Assembly (NCBI GenBank): GCA_905479495.1
Contig: CAJQMR010000002.1
Coordinates: 372,001-436,000 of the forward strand
From: an uncultured Anaerolineae bacterium
GTDB lineage: Bacteria > Chloroflexota > Anaerolineae > Promineifilales > Promineifilaceae
Direction: 5' to 3'
Length of the DNA: 64,000 nt
Part shown: positions 38,764 through 47,072 of the stretch, one piece after another
How positions within the stretch are numbered: position 1 is the stretch's first letter
How the letters are laid out: the number at the start of each line of letters is the position of its first letter
Notes under the pieces: model-generated
Database searches by the model: none
What the model was told of the DNA's origin: nothing
What the model saw: the letters and a program-made list of their open reading frames with translations, nothing else
Translations under genes and position numbers: made by a program

Positions 38764-40740
38764 ATGGCAATTGATATTCCTGACATTAAACGCGTGCTGA
38801 TTGGCGAACCATTTCCAACCAGCCACGAAATTCATGAACGGTTAGATAAGGTACGTGCCTTAGCCGTTTTTGCATCAGATCCCATTAGCAGTAACGCCTA
38901 TGCAACCGAAGCAATCATGAGCGTGATCATCGTGCTGGGCAGTGGGGCCTTACGCCTGACTTTGCCCCTGGCAATGGGTGTAGCCGCGCTGGTGCTGATG
39001 GTGATCTTTAGCTACATTCAAACAATCTTGCATTATCCAGATGGCGGTGGGGCCTATACGGTAGCCAAAGACAATCTGGGCCAATTCCCTTCTTTGCTAG
39101 CAGGCGGGGCTTTGCTCACCGACTACATTCTCACAGTTTCTGTTTCGGTGGCGGCTGGGGTACGGGCATTAACTTCGGCCGTACCAGAAGCATTTGAATA
39201 CCGCGTGATCATTGCGCTGGTAGCCATTGCGCTCATTACCTGGGTGAATCTGCGCGGTGTGCGGGAAAGCGGCACCATTTTTGCTTTTCCCACCTATGCT
39301 TTTGTAGGCGGTGTTTTGCTCACCATTGGCCTGGGCATGGTGCGCTATTTTGGTTTGTTTGGCATGGATCCACTGCCCACGTTTGAAAACAGCGTGCCAG
39401 CCACCAGCTCGTTGGTTGGTTTTGCCTACATCTGGCTGCTGCTGCGCGCTTTTGCGGGTGGTTGTACTGCCCTCACCGGCATTGAGGCCATCAGTAACGG
39501 GGTCAAGGCGTTTAAGCCACCGGAACCCAACAATGCGGCCAAAACCATGGTGGCGATGGGCACCATTGCCATGTCCCTGTTTGTGGGCATTACGTTTCTA
39601 TCGACCAGAATGCACCTGGTCCCCACCGAGCATGGCGAAAGTATCTTGTCGCAAATGACGCGGCAGATTACTGGTGGCGGCATTATCTATTACTGGGTGC
39701 AAATCTTTACGGCGCTGATTCTGTTTTTGGCAGCGAACACAGGCTATCAAGATTTTCCGCGCCTGAGCTCTTTCCTGGCAAAGGATGGCTTTTTGCCTCG
39801 TTGGATGCAAAATCGAGGCGACCGACTGGTTTATAGTTCCGGTATTGTGGTCCTGGCTGTTATCTCATCAATTATTGTGGCTATTTTCCACGCAGACGAA
39901 ATTGCGATGCTGCCACTGTACGCCCTTGGCGTTATGTTAAGTTTCACGCTCTCGCAGGCAGGGATGTCTCGCTTGATGAGCAAAGTGGGGCAGCTAAAGC
40001 CAGGCGAAACGGCTCAGACAGACAATACACACATTCATTATGAGCGTACCTGGCGCTGGAAAAAGGCGCTGAATACAGTGGGGTCGATTACGACGGGTGT
40101 TGTCTTTATTATTTTAACAGCAACCAAGTTTTTGGATGGTGCCTGGATTGTGGCGCTGACAATTCCGCTGCTCGTTATTTTATTCAAGACGATTAACAAC
40201 CATTACAAGAAAGTATCTATTTCCCTGAGCACAAAGACTTTTTCTGAAGAAGATTTGATGGATGTGGCGGATGTGGCAATTGTGCCGATTGCAGATGTGC
40301 ATCGCGGGACGCTGCGGGCGCTACAATATGCCAAATTGATTTCTACGGATGTGCGAGCCGTTTGCGTATCCACATCACCTGGAGTCCATGAGCGACTTGA
40401 GCGGCGCTGGGCGCGCTTCCCCAAATTGACCAAGGACATCAAATTAGTGATCATTGATTACGATTATCGGGACATTCTGGCACCGCTGGTAGATTACGTG
40501 GATAGGGTGAACCGGCTAGAGTTTGATGAACAATTGGTGACGATTGTGATTCCTGAGTTTGTGCCGGAAGAAAGCATGGCGAATGTGCTGCACAACCAGA
40601 CAGCAAACATTTTGCGCCGGGAGCTGCGCAACCGGGAAGATGTGATTGTGATTGATGTACCGTACCACATTCCAGCCGTAATCGAAGAGAACGGCAATGG
40701 TGTGAAACGGCCGTCTCCCGCTCAAGAACCGACTGTTTAA
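38764..40740 (+). CDS. kimA: KimA-like potassium importer (APC family)
   Basis: About 658 residues: an inner-membrane amino-acid-permease-fold protein of the KUP/KimA group. The start resembles KimA (IKRVLIGEPF, LRALAVFASDPISSNAYATE). A signature HYPDGGGAYTVAKDNLG lies near residue 80, 12 membrane helices run to about 490, and a cytosolic C-terminal domain (about 500-640) completes it. KimA imports K+ with protons and is bound by c-di-AMP in Bacillus. The ATG at 38764 is preferred to a GTG 16 codons earlier. It lies beside kdpD in divergent orientation. Confidence 0.82.
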   Translation: MAIDIPDIKRVLIGEPFPTSHEIHERLDKVRALAVFASDPISSNAYATEAIMSVIIVLGSGALRLTLPLAMGVAALVLMVIFSYIQTILHYPDGGGAYTVAKDNLGQFPSLLAGGALLTDYILTVSVSVAAGVRALTSAVPEAFEYRVIIALVAIALITWVNLRGVRESGTIFAFPTYAFVGGVLLTIGLGMVRYFGLFGMDPLPTFENSVPATSSLVGFAYIWLLLRAFAGGCTALTGIEAISNGVKAFKPPEPNNAAKTMVAMGTIAMSLFVGITFLSTRMHLVPTEHGESILSQMTRQITGGGIIYYWVQIFTALILFLAANTGYQDFPRLSSFLAKDGFLPRWMQNRGDRLVYSSGIVVLAVISSIIVAIFHADEIAMLPLYALGVMLSFTLSQAGMSRLMSKVGQLKPGETAQTDNTHIHYERTWRWKKALNTVGSITTGVVFIILTATKFLDGAWIVALTIPLLVILFKTINNHYKKVSISLSTKTFSEEDLMDVADVAIVPIADVHRGTLRALQYAKLISTDVRAVCVSTSPGVHERLERRWARFPKLTKDIKLVIIDYDYRDILAPLVDYVDRVNRLEFDEQLVTIVIPEFVPEESMANVLHNQTANILRRELRNREDVIVIDVPYHIPAVIEENGNGVKRPSPAQEPTV

Positions 40741-40766
40741 TCCGCACGACCCGACTAGCTTTTACG

Positions 40767-40804
40767 AGAACGGCCGTATTTTACAAAATACGGCCGTTCT
40801 TTTT
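40767..40804 (+). terminator. Terminator made of two ACGGCCGT octamers
   Basis: AGAACGGCCGTATTTT and its exact complement, separated by 2 bases, are followed by TTTTTG. It lies 27 bases after the kimA stop. Each arm contains one copy of the dispersed octamer. Confidence 0.85.
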
Positions 40805-40869
40805 GTTTGGCTAGAATGAAAGGCAAAACCAGCATGACGGCCGTTCCGTTTTCCACTACAATCTGCCCC

Positions 40870-41874
40870 ATGTCTATCATCAATCATGCACTCAAAGATA
40901 AAAAAGTTTTGGTAACCGGGGCCACTGGCTTTATTGGCGGGCGGCTGGCAGAGCGGCTGGCCCGTGAAGAAGGGGCCATTGTCACTGGCACCGGGCGCAA
41001 TCTAGACGCCGTGCCGCAGGTCATCGCGGCGGGCGTGACGCTGCACAAAGCCGATTTGCTGGATGAAGAAGCGATGCGCCAGGCGATGCAAGGCCAGGAA
41101 ATTGTGTTCCATGTGGCCGCCTGGCTGGGGCGGCACGGCAGCGAGCAAAAAGCGTATGCGCTGAACGTCGCCGCGACAGCGCTGGCGGTACGACTGGCGG
41201 CCGAAGCGGGCGTCAAGCGTTTTGTGCAGGTCAGTTCCATTGCGACTTATGGTCATCCACCCAAGGCGCTGCATGTGGATGAAGATCAGCCGCTAGATAC
41301 GGAGCAAGAGGTGATTTACGGCCGTACCAAAGCCCTGGGTGAGATTCGTGCCTTTGAGCTAGGCAAGGAGTTGGGGATTGAGGTAACGGCCGTTCGGCCT
41401 GGCCTGGTCTATGGTCCGCGTGCCCAAAGCTGGACCATCAACATGATCAAACTGGTGTGCAAAGGGATGCCGGTCATCTTTGGCGACGGTACAGGACATG
41501 CTTATCCGGTGTTTATCGACAATTTGGTGGATGGGATGCTGTTAACGGCCGTACGCCCCGAAGCGGTGGGGCAAGCGTACAACATGTGCGATCCAGTGGT
41601 GACGTTTAACGAATGGTTTGGCTACTACGGCCAGATGTGCGGCAAAAAACCACGCCGCATTCCCTTTTGGGCAGCACACATTTTGATTGTGCTGAACCAA
41701 ATATTAAACCTTGGCCTGCCGCTCAACCGCCCCCGGCTGCGCATGTACGGGCTTAAGGCCGAATTCCCCGCCACCAAAGCGCAAGAGCAACTCGGATTCA
41801 AATCACGCGTGTCTATTGAAGAAGGTATGAAAATTACGGAGGCGTGGCTGCGCGAAGAGGGGTATTTACCGTAA
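40870..41874 (+). CDS. NAD-dependent epimerase/dehydratase (SDR)
   Basis: 334 residues of the extended SDR type: VLVTGATGFIGGRLAERL (the NAD motif GXXGXXG), the catalytic Tyr and Lys in YGRTK, and a C-terminal substrate part. It probably acts on a nucleotide sugar or sterol-like substrate; which is unknown. The ATG at 40870 (MSIINHALKDKK) fits the family start better than the frame's first codon at 40807. Confidence 0.85.
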   Translation: MSIINHALKDKKVLVTGATGFIGGRLAERLAREEGAIVTGTGRNLDAVPQVIAAGVTLHKADLLDEEAMRQAMQGQEIVFHVAAWLGRHGSEQKAYALNVAATALAVRLAAEAGVKRFVQVSSIATYGHPPKALHVDEDQPLDTEQEVIYGRTKALGEIRAFELGKELGIEVTAVRPGLVYGPRAQSWTINMIKLVCKGMPVIFGDGTGHAYPVFIDNLVDGMLLTAVRPEAVGQAYNMCDPVVTFNEWFGYYGQMCGKKPRRIPFWAAHILIVLNQILNLGLPLNRPRLRMYGLKAEFPATKAQEQLGFKSRVSIEEGMKITEAWLREEGYLP

Positions 41875-41913
41875 TCTGTAATCGGTGGCCGGTAATCGGT
41901 CAGCAGAAAATCA
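41871..41913. repeat. CGGTAATC repeat, single arm
   Basis: CGTAATCTGTAATCGGTGGC and GGTAATCGGTCAG follow the SDR stop codon. It is related to the hairpins at 46995 and 54990 but lacks the inverse arm. Confidence 0.6.
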
Positions 41914-41927
41914 ATAAAGGTATTATT

Positions 41928-42899
41928 TTGGAACACACGCCACAAGAGCAAACGAAAAGCAAAATAAATTTTTTTGAAGTTGCCTCACAATCATGGGCTT
42001 ATTTCACCAACTATAGGCTCCTTTGGCTGCTTGGATTTTTCTCATTCCTTGGCTTTGGCAGTTTTGGGCCTGATGATTTTTCGTTCGCCCACCAATTTCT
42101 TTATGTACCACTCCTCACAGATGCACCATCAAGTCATTGGATTCAATTGTTAGGCAATAACAAATTAGCTATTAGCCTTGGGGTTGTGCTCGCTATTTTC
42201 CTATGGCTTGTCCATCTGGTTGCACAGGCGGGTTTGATTCGTTCTGCTGTTCTTTTGCATGATGGGAAGGAAATAATGCCAAAGCAAATCATCGCTGACG
42301 GCTTTAAAATCTTGGGCCGTATGCTCATTCTTAATTTGGTGTTTTTTGGAGTGTTTTACATTGTTGCAATAGCAAGTGGTTGGCTGGTACCCAAATCGAG
42401 CATTTTCAGTCAACAATACTGGAATGACCTTTTAACAACAGATACTGGCATCTTGTGGGTAAGCTCTAGACAGATTATGAGTTGTATTTTGGCTCCTCTC
42501 AATTTCTTGGTCGTTATCATCTACCCGTTTGCCCAACGGGAAATAGTTTTCCAGAACAACAGGTTAATAAGCAGTATTCGGGATAGTGTACGGGTGCTCT
42601 GGCAAAATATGGGTCGTTTAATATCGTCGCTAATTGGTGTTTTGATTATAGGAGCGATTGCCTTGGCGGGCATGTCTTTACTGTTGTCGCTCTTCATAAG
42701 TTTGTCGGGAGTTGGAGGAATTCTTCAGGACCCTTCTCAAGTATCCTTTGTTGTTAGGCTGGGAGCTGGCCTGTTAATCTCAGTTGTGCAAGCAGGACTG
42801 GGTGCCTTATTATTTACGTTTGTGTCTATAACAGTCACCTTAGTTTATCTAGATTTGGAACATCAATCCCAGTCTGATTACTATTCCTCAACCTCTTAA
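41928..42899 (+). CDS. Multi-pass membrane protein
   Basis: About 323 residues with roughly six membrane helices. The N-terminal soluble part (FFEVASQSWAYFTNYRLLW) and two-helix blocks resemble YIP1/GPDPase-membrane-like domains, but I do not recognise the family. A TTG at 41928 with AAAGG nine bases upstream is the likely start. Base composition is AT-richer than its neighbours and it has no ACGGCCGT octamer, so it may be acquired. It ends 2 bases before the next gene. Confidence 0.65.
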   Translation: MEHTPQEQTKSKINFFEVASQSWAYFTNYRLLWLLGFFSFLGFGSFGPDDFSFAHQFLYVPLLTDAPSSHWIQLLGNNKLAISLGVVLAIFLWLVHLVAQAGLIRSAVLLHDGKEIMPKQIIADGFKILGRMLILNLVFFGVFYIVAIASGWLVPKSSIFSQQYWNDLLTTDTGILWVSSRQIMSCILAPLNFLVVIIYPFAQREIVFQNNRLISSIRDSVRVLWQNMGRLISSLIGVLIIGAIALAGMSLLLSLFISLSGVGGILQDPSQVSFVVRLGAGLLISVVQAGLGALLFTFVSITVTLVYLDLEHQSQSDYYSSTS

Positions 42900-42901
42900 A
42901 A

Positions 42902-43585
42902 ATGAACTTCTGGCTCCCGCTTCTTCTGGCAACGGCCGTTCTCGCCCTGCTCCTCTACTGGTTATTTATTACCACAGAGGGGGTTTATTTGGGGCGGCGG
43001 GTGGTGGTGTGGCTGTACGACATCACCGCCCACAAATACGATGGTATCAAAGAGTTTGATCCCGATGCAGAACAATTTTTTTTGATACGGCCGTTGCTCG
43101 TGCGCCTGCGCCGTGTCCCCAATCCCTTGGTGCTGGATGTAGCCACGGGCACCGGGCGGCTGCCCGGCTTCTTGCTGGACGCGCCCACGTTTAACGGCCG
43201 TGTGGTCGGGCTGGATGCGTCGGAGAAGATGCTGCAACTGGCGGGGGAGAAGTTACGGCCGTATGGGCATCGCGCCAGTTTGGTGCAGCAAGTGGCCGAC
43301 CGACTACCCTTCCCCCACGACCAATTCGATCTGGTAACCTGCCTGGAAGCGCTAGAATTTTTCCCCTCGGATACGGCCGCTTTGCGCGAGATGGTGCGCG
43401 TGTTGAAACCGGGCGGGACGCTCCTCGTCACCCGGCGCAAAGGCAGCGAGGCCAAGCTGTTTGTGGGCCGCTACCGCAATGTGGCCCAATTTGAAGCCGT
43501 CCTCACTGAACTTGGCCTGGAAGAGGTCCACACCAACCCCTGGCAAATGGATTACGACCAGGTGTTTGGCAAGAAGCCTGGGTAA
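42902..43585 (+). CDS. Membrane-anchored class I methyltransferase
   Basis: 227 residues. One N-terminal membrane helix (about 4-24) is followed by a SAM-binding fold: PLVLDVATGTGRLPGFLL (motif I), VVGLDASEKML (II), FDLVTCLEALEFFP (IV) and LKPGGTLLVTRRKG. It resembles ubiE-type lipid methyltransferases. The substrate is unknown, though the anchor suggests a lipid. Confidence 0.8.
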   Translation: MNFWLPLLLATAVLALLLYWLFITTEGVYLGRRVVVWLYDITAHKYDGIKEFDPDAEQFFLIRPLLVRLRRVPNPLVLDVATGTGRLPGFLLDAPTFNGRVVGLDASEKMLQLAGEKLRPYGHRASLVQQVADRLPFPHDQFDLVTCLEALEFFPSDTAALREMVRVLKPGGTLLVTRRKGSEAKLFVGRYRNVAQFEAVLTELGLEEVHTNPWQMDYDQVFGKKPG

Positions 43586-43616
43586 GATGATAGGTTACTA
43601 CATTTGCAGAAATATA

Positions 43617-43692
43617 ATTTCACTGCAGAGACTCAGAGAGCGCAGAAGAGCAGATAATAGAGAAAATCTTTGCGCCTCTGCGGTTCATATTC
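43617..43692. repeat. TGCAGAGACTCAGAG / CTCTGCGG inverted repeat
   Basis: A degraded member of the family at 5262 and 5425, located in the spacer between the methyltransferase and the Mut7-C gene. The rest of the 200-base spacer shows nothing else. Confidence 0.5.
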
Positions 43693-43787
43693 TCCGGTAG
43701 CCTTCAAAAGTGCAAAGTTATTGACAGTCATCTTCTTGCAGATTAAAAGAATAATTCAGGGTAATCTCAACAAACAGCCCCGAATTG

Positions 43788-44561
43788 TCATTTTGAGCCG
43801 CTTTTGGCGAGAAATCCTGAGTTGGCTGCCCTGTCAATAATCCCCTGAAGGCGAGAAAAATGAGAGCCTTGCCAATAAATTTGTCCACATGTCTGGCAGA
43901 TACGGAATTCGTCGAAATACAACTTCGTTTTTGGCTCAAGCCGGTGCACAATGGCCTCTTTTCCCACAGGCTGCAGCAGTCCATTGCAGCGCAGGCAGCG
44001 TGTCCAGGGATTAATTTCGTCGTGCAGTTGGAATCGGTGCATAACGGCCGTTAACTGTTTCTCCGAGTCGCGCGTGCGCAAACAATACCCATAAATCACA
44101 TTGCCCCGCTTCAACAAACCGCGATCCCGTGTGAGCAAAATGCGCTTTTCCTCATGAGCAACGTGAGCCAGATCGGCATCGTCGGCTTCGTTGTTGGCAT
44201 AGAGTGTATCCAGACCCAGCAGGCGCAGGGTGCGGGCCAGCTTGCCCAGATGATTGTCCAGTATAAAACGATAGGGCGGGGTGAGAGACTGCCGTAACGG
44301 CACCAGCGGCGACACATCAAGCGTATGAAACGGGGGATAGACGCTGATCTGGTCGTCTGCCTGCACCAGATAGTTGAAATCAACGAAACGGCCGTTAACC
44401 AGAATCAGCTCCACTTCCGTATGCGGTACGCCCAGCGACTCAATGTGATGTTTAACCGATTGCGTCCCATCGTAAACTGGCTGACAAAACGGTCGCTGTC
44501 GCTGCTGTGGCAGCAGGAAATCATTCAGGTCAGCGTAAAAGCGAAATTGGACGGTGTCCAT
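43788..44561 (-). CDS. Ubiquitin-like domain fused to Mut7-C RNase
   Basis: 257 residues. Residues 1-88 form a beta-grasp domain like the Mut7-C ubiquitin-like family, starting QFRFYADLNDFL. Then comes a Mut7-C (PIN-like) nuclease: FILDNHLGKLARTLRLLGLDT, DADLAHVAHEEKRILLTRDRGLL, and a C-terminal zinc ribbon (CLRCNGLL and CQTCGQIYW). The acidic residues Asp99, Asp126, Asp145 and the ribbon fit RNase activity. MDTVQF at 44561 is the likely start. Its RNA target is unknown. Confidence 0.8.
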   Translation of the reverse strand: MDTVQFRFYADLNDFLLPQQRQRPFCQPVYDGTQSVKHHIESLGVPHTEVELILVNGRFVDFNYLVQADDQISVYPPFHTLDVSPLVPLRQSLTPPYRFILDNHLGKLARTLRLLGLDTLYANNEADDADLAHVAHEEKRILLTRDRGLLKRGNVIYGYCLRTRDSEKQLTAVMHRFQLHDEINPWTRCLRCNGLLQPVGKEAIVHRLEPKTKLYFDEFRICQTCGQIYWQGSHFSRLQGIIDRAANSGFLAKSGSK

Positions 44562-44591
44562 GTGCCCCATTTTATCATGGCCTGACGAGAC

Positions 44592-44650
44592 AAGATTGGA
44601 CCAATTTGTAAGTGATACCGGCCTTTCCCAGCGTAAATTGGTCCAATCTT
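44592..44650. repeat. 16-bp inverted repeat upstream of tetR gene
   Basis: Perfect arms AAGATTGGACCAATTT (44592-44607) and its complement (44635-44650) enclose a 27-base loop between two divergent genes. Its function is unknown. Confidence 0.75.
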
Positions 44651-44662
44651 TTAAATTGAGTC

Positions 44663-44714
44663 TTGACAAAGTCCAGTTTTCCTAATAGTATTAGGAAAAA
44701 TTAATAGCATTAGG
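44663..44714 (+). promoter_or_regulatory. Promoter and tandem operator of the TetR regulator
   Basis: TTGACA (44663-44668), 17 bases, then TAGTAT (44686-44691) form a good sigma-70 promoter. The palindrome CCTAATAGTATTAGG (44681-44695) covers the -10 box, and a second copy TTAATAGCATTAGG lies at 44701-44714 just before the start codon. Both suit autorepression by the TetR protein. Confidence 0.75.
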
Positions 44715-44720
44715 AATTGT

Positions 44721-45338
44721 ATGGCAAAACGATTAACCAGAAGAGAACAAGTTCGAGAAGAAACCATTGAAAAGATACTCAGCATTGCTCGTGAGGAAAT
44801 GCAGGAGAACGGGGTAGCAGCGCTCAGCCTGGGCGTTATCGCCAAGCGGCTGGGGATGCGTACCCCTTCCCTTTACACTTACTTTGACAGCAAAAACGAC
44901 ATCTACAATGAGTTATTCCGGCAGGGCTTTTTGGAGTTTGGCCGCTGGATGGATGAACGGCCGTATCAAGACGGCACCCTGCGCGAAAATCTAGAAAGCA
45001 GCATGAACACCTACATGGGATTTGCTCAAGAAAACCCAGACCTGTACCAGCTGATGTTTCAACGCCCCGTGCCCGGCTTTGTGCCTTCAGAAGAAAGCAT
45101 GGCTGTGAGCCTGGCCCGTCTGGATATGGCCAGAAGTCAATTTACTCATATTTGGGAGAGCGCTGAAATTACGGCCGATATCGCTTTTGAGGAAGCCCGT
45201 GACCTCTTTATCGCCTTCCAACATGGTCTCACCGAACTGCATCTGGCCAACAATCCGGAACTCCCCGTAGGCCAGGGGCGATTTGGCAAATTAATTCCCC
45301 AGGCCGTGCAGATGGTTCTGGACGCCTGGCAAAAATAA
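44721..45338 (+). CDS. TetR-family transcriptional regulator
   Basis: 205 residues. The N-terminal helix-turn-helix is ALSLGVIAKRLGMRTPSLYTYFDSKND (about 33-60), and a C-terminal WHG-like ligand domain follows. Two palindromic sites overlap its own promoter, so it likely represses itself and perhaps the next gene, which follows after 27 bases. The ligand is unknown. Confidence 0.9.
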   Translation: MAKRLTRREQVREETIEKILSIAREEMQENGVAALSLGVIAKRLGMRTPSLYTYFDSKNDIYNELFRQGFLEFGRWMDERPYQDGTLRENLESSMNTYMGFAQENPDLYQLMFQRPVPGFVPSEESMAVSLARLDMARSQFTHIWESAEITADIAFEEARDLFIAFQHGLTELHLANNPELPVGQGRFGKLIPQAVQMVLDAWQK

Positions 45339-45365
45339 AATCATTCAGTAATGGAGGTAACCCAA

Positions 45366-46190
45366 ATGTCAATTTCAATAGGAGTAAGCACGATGAGGCA
45401 AAACGCTAGTGATATCCCCAAAGTAAGCCATGCTGAAGCGGGCAAGCTGTCTCGAACGGAATTCGAGCGTGTGCTGGCACTGCTCGCATCGCTGGAGGGT
45501 GACGATTGGCGGCAGCAAACCTATTGCACGGAGTGGACGGTACGAGAGATGGTCGCCCATCTGGCTGGCTCTATGGCCGGCAGCACCAGCCTGGCTGAGT
45601 TCGTACGGCAAAATGTGACACATCCCTACGCTAGAGAGGCAGCCAACTCAGTGGATGGCACAAATCGACTGCAAATAGAAGAACGCGCTAGCAAAACAAC
45701 GGCCGAACTTATCACTGAATTTCACCAACACGGACCAGTGGCCATCAAAAACCGGCAAAAGTTGCCCTGGCTTGTACGCCAGATACCCATTCCTGCCGCC
45801 AAAAACTTTGGTTATTTGATGGACATCATTTATCCACGTGATGAATGGATGCACCGCTACGATATTTGTGCCGCCACGGGCAAAAAGATGGTCATCATGC
45901 CAGAGCACGATGGCCGACTCATCGACTTGGTTCTGCTAGATATCGCCAACAAGCTAAGGAAGCAGCTTCTAATGCGCAACATCACGTTGCAATTCACGGG
46001 ACCGCTAACCGGCACATATCAATTTGGCCGCAAAGCTACACCTGACTGCACGTTGGAAATAGACGTTTTTGACTTTAACCTACGCGCCTCAGAGCGCATT
46101 TCTGTAGAGGAAGCCATGCGGCGCACGGCCGTTTCCGGTGACAAAGCCTCTGCTCACTGGTTCTTGAGCAATGCCACCGTCCTGTATTAA
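45366..46190 (+). CDS. Maleylpyruvate isomerase/mycothiol-type (DinB-like) protein
   Basis: 274 residues. The N-terminal four-helix DinB/MDMPI bundle has CTEWTVREMVAHLAGS with metal His. The C-terminal domain (about 190-270) resembles the SCP2-like end of this family. The ATG at 45366 follows GGAGG with 8-base spacing. Mycothiol is not expected in this lineage, so the thiol partner and substrate are unclear. It is probably under the TetR regulator upstream. Confidence 0.75.
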   Translation: MSISIGVSTMRQNASDIPKVSHAEAGKLSRTEFERVLALLASLEGDDWRQQTYCTEWTVREMVAHLAGSMAGSTSLAEFVRQNVTHPYAREAANSVDGTNRLQIEERASKTTAELITEFHQHGPVAIKNRQKLPWLVRQIPIPAAKNFGYLMDIIYPRDEWMHRYDICAATGKKMVIMPEHDGRLIDLVLLDIANKLRKQLLMRNITLQFTGPLTGTYQFGRKATPDCTLEIDVFDFNLRASERISVEEAMRRTAVSGDKASAHWFLSNATVLY

Positions 46191-46398
46191 CCCTTTCCTC
46201 ACCGCAAACAATACCTACCCCCTGTACCAGTGTAAGGTAAGCAATCCCGACGTTACTATTTAATCTGCAACTCAAACAAATTTCCGTTGAAAACGGCCGT
46301 TTCAGCACTTGATACATATGCCATCTTGTCAGTTACCTGGCAAAAGCGTAAGATGACCTCGTATCAGTTGTCACAAACGGCCGTTTTCCGGTGTTTAA

Positions 46399-47004
46399 GT
46401 GAGCAGAAAGACGCAAGACCCTATGGCAAAAGGAACAGATGTGACCAGCCTCAGCGATAACCTGCTGCTCGAGCAGATTGGGCAGGGAGACGTGGCCTCC
46501 TTTGAGGCACTCTTCCACCAGCATTATGATCGCGTCTATGGGCTGCTGTTTCGTCTGTTAGGCAATCGGGATGAGGCGGAAGACGTCACCCAGGAAGTGT
46601 TCCTCAAGCTGCACGACCATGCCTTTAGCCGCCGTTTTCTTCAACGCAACCGAGAACACAACATTGGGGCGTGGCTGTACCGCACCGCCACCAACATGGG
46701 CTACAATGCCATTCGCGGGCGGCAGCGGCGCTGGCAGCGCAACACACTCCTGGTGCCCTCCCCCGAAGGCGTTCCTGGGGCTGATAAAGAAGTGGAGCAG
46801 CGGGAAAGGGAAACGGCCGTACGCCAAACCTTGGCCAAACTGCCAGAACGCGACACCCAGCTCTTACTCATGCGGCAAATGGGCTTTAGCTACGCCGAAT
46901 GCGCCGAGGCTGTTGGCGTCGCCCCCACCTCAGTAGGCACCCTACTTGCTCGAGCCGCTGCCGCGTTTAAAGAAGCGTATGAGGAAGAGAACGGTGAACG
47001 GTAA
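46399..47004 (+). CDS. ECF sigma factor
   Basis: A 201-residue RNA polymerase sigma factor. Region 2 has FEALFHQHYDRVYGLLFRLLGN and AEDVTQEVFLKLHDHAF; region 4 has LPERDTQLLLMRQMGFSYAECAEAVGVAPTSVGTLLARA. The start may be the GTG at 46399 or the ATG at 46423. The 200-base spacer before it holds two octamers and no gene. The anti-sigma-like protein follows. Confidence 0.9.
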   Translation: MSRKTQDPMAKGTDVTSLSDNLLLEQIGQGDVASFEALFHQHYDRVYGLLFRLLGNRDEAEDVTQEVFLKLHDHAFSRRFLQRNREHNIGAWLYRTATNMGYNAIRGRQRRWQRNTLLVPSPEGVPGADKEVEQRERETAVRQTLAKLPERDTQLLLMRQMGFSYAECAEAVGVAPTSVGTLLARAAAAFKEAYEEENGER

Positions 47005-47056
47005 TCGGTGATTAGTTAACAACAAAACCGATTACCGATTACGGACCACCGATTAC
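46995..47056. repeat. CGGTAATC hairpin repeat
   Basis: GAACGGTAATCGGTGATTAG is followed by AACCGATTACCGATTACGG inverse text; the first bases overlap the end of the sigma factor gene. Same family as 41871 and 54990. Confidence 0.75.
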
Positions 47057-47072
47057 CAAAACAGGTGATGTA

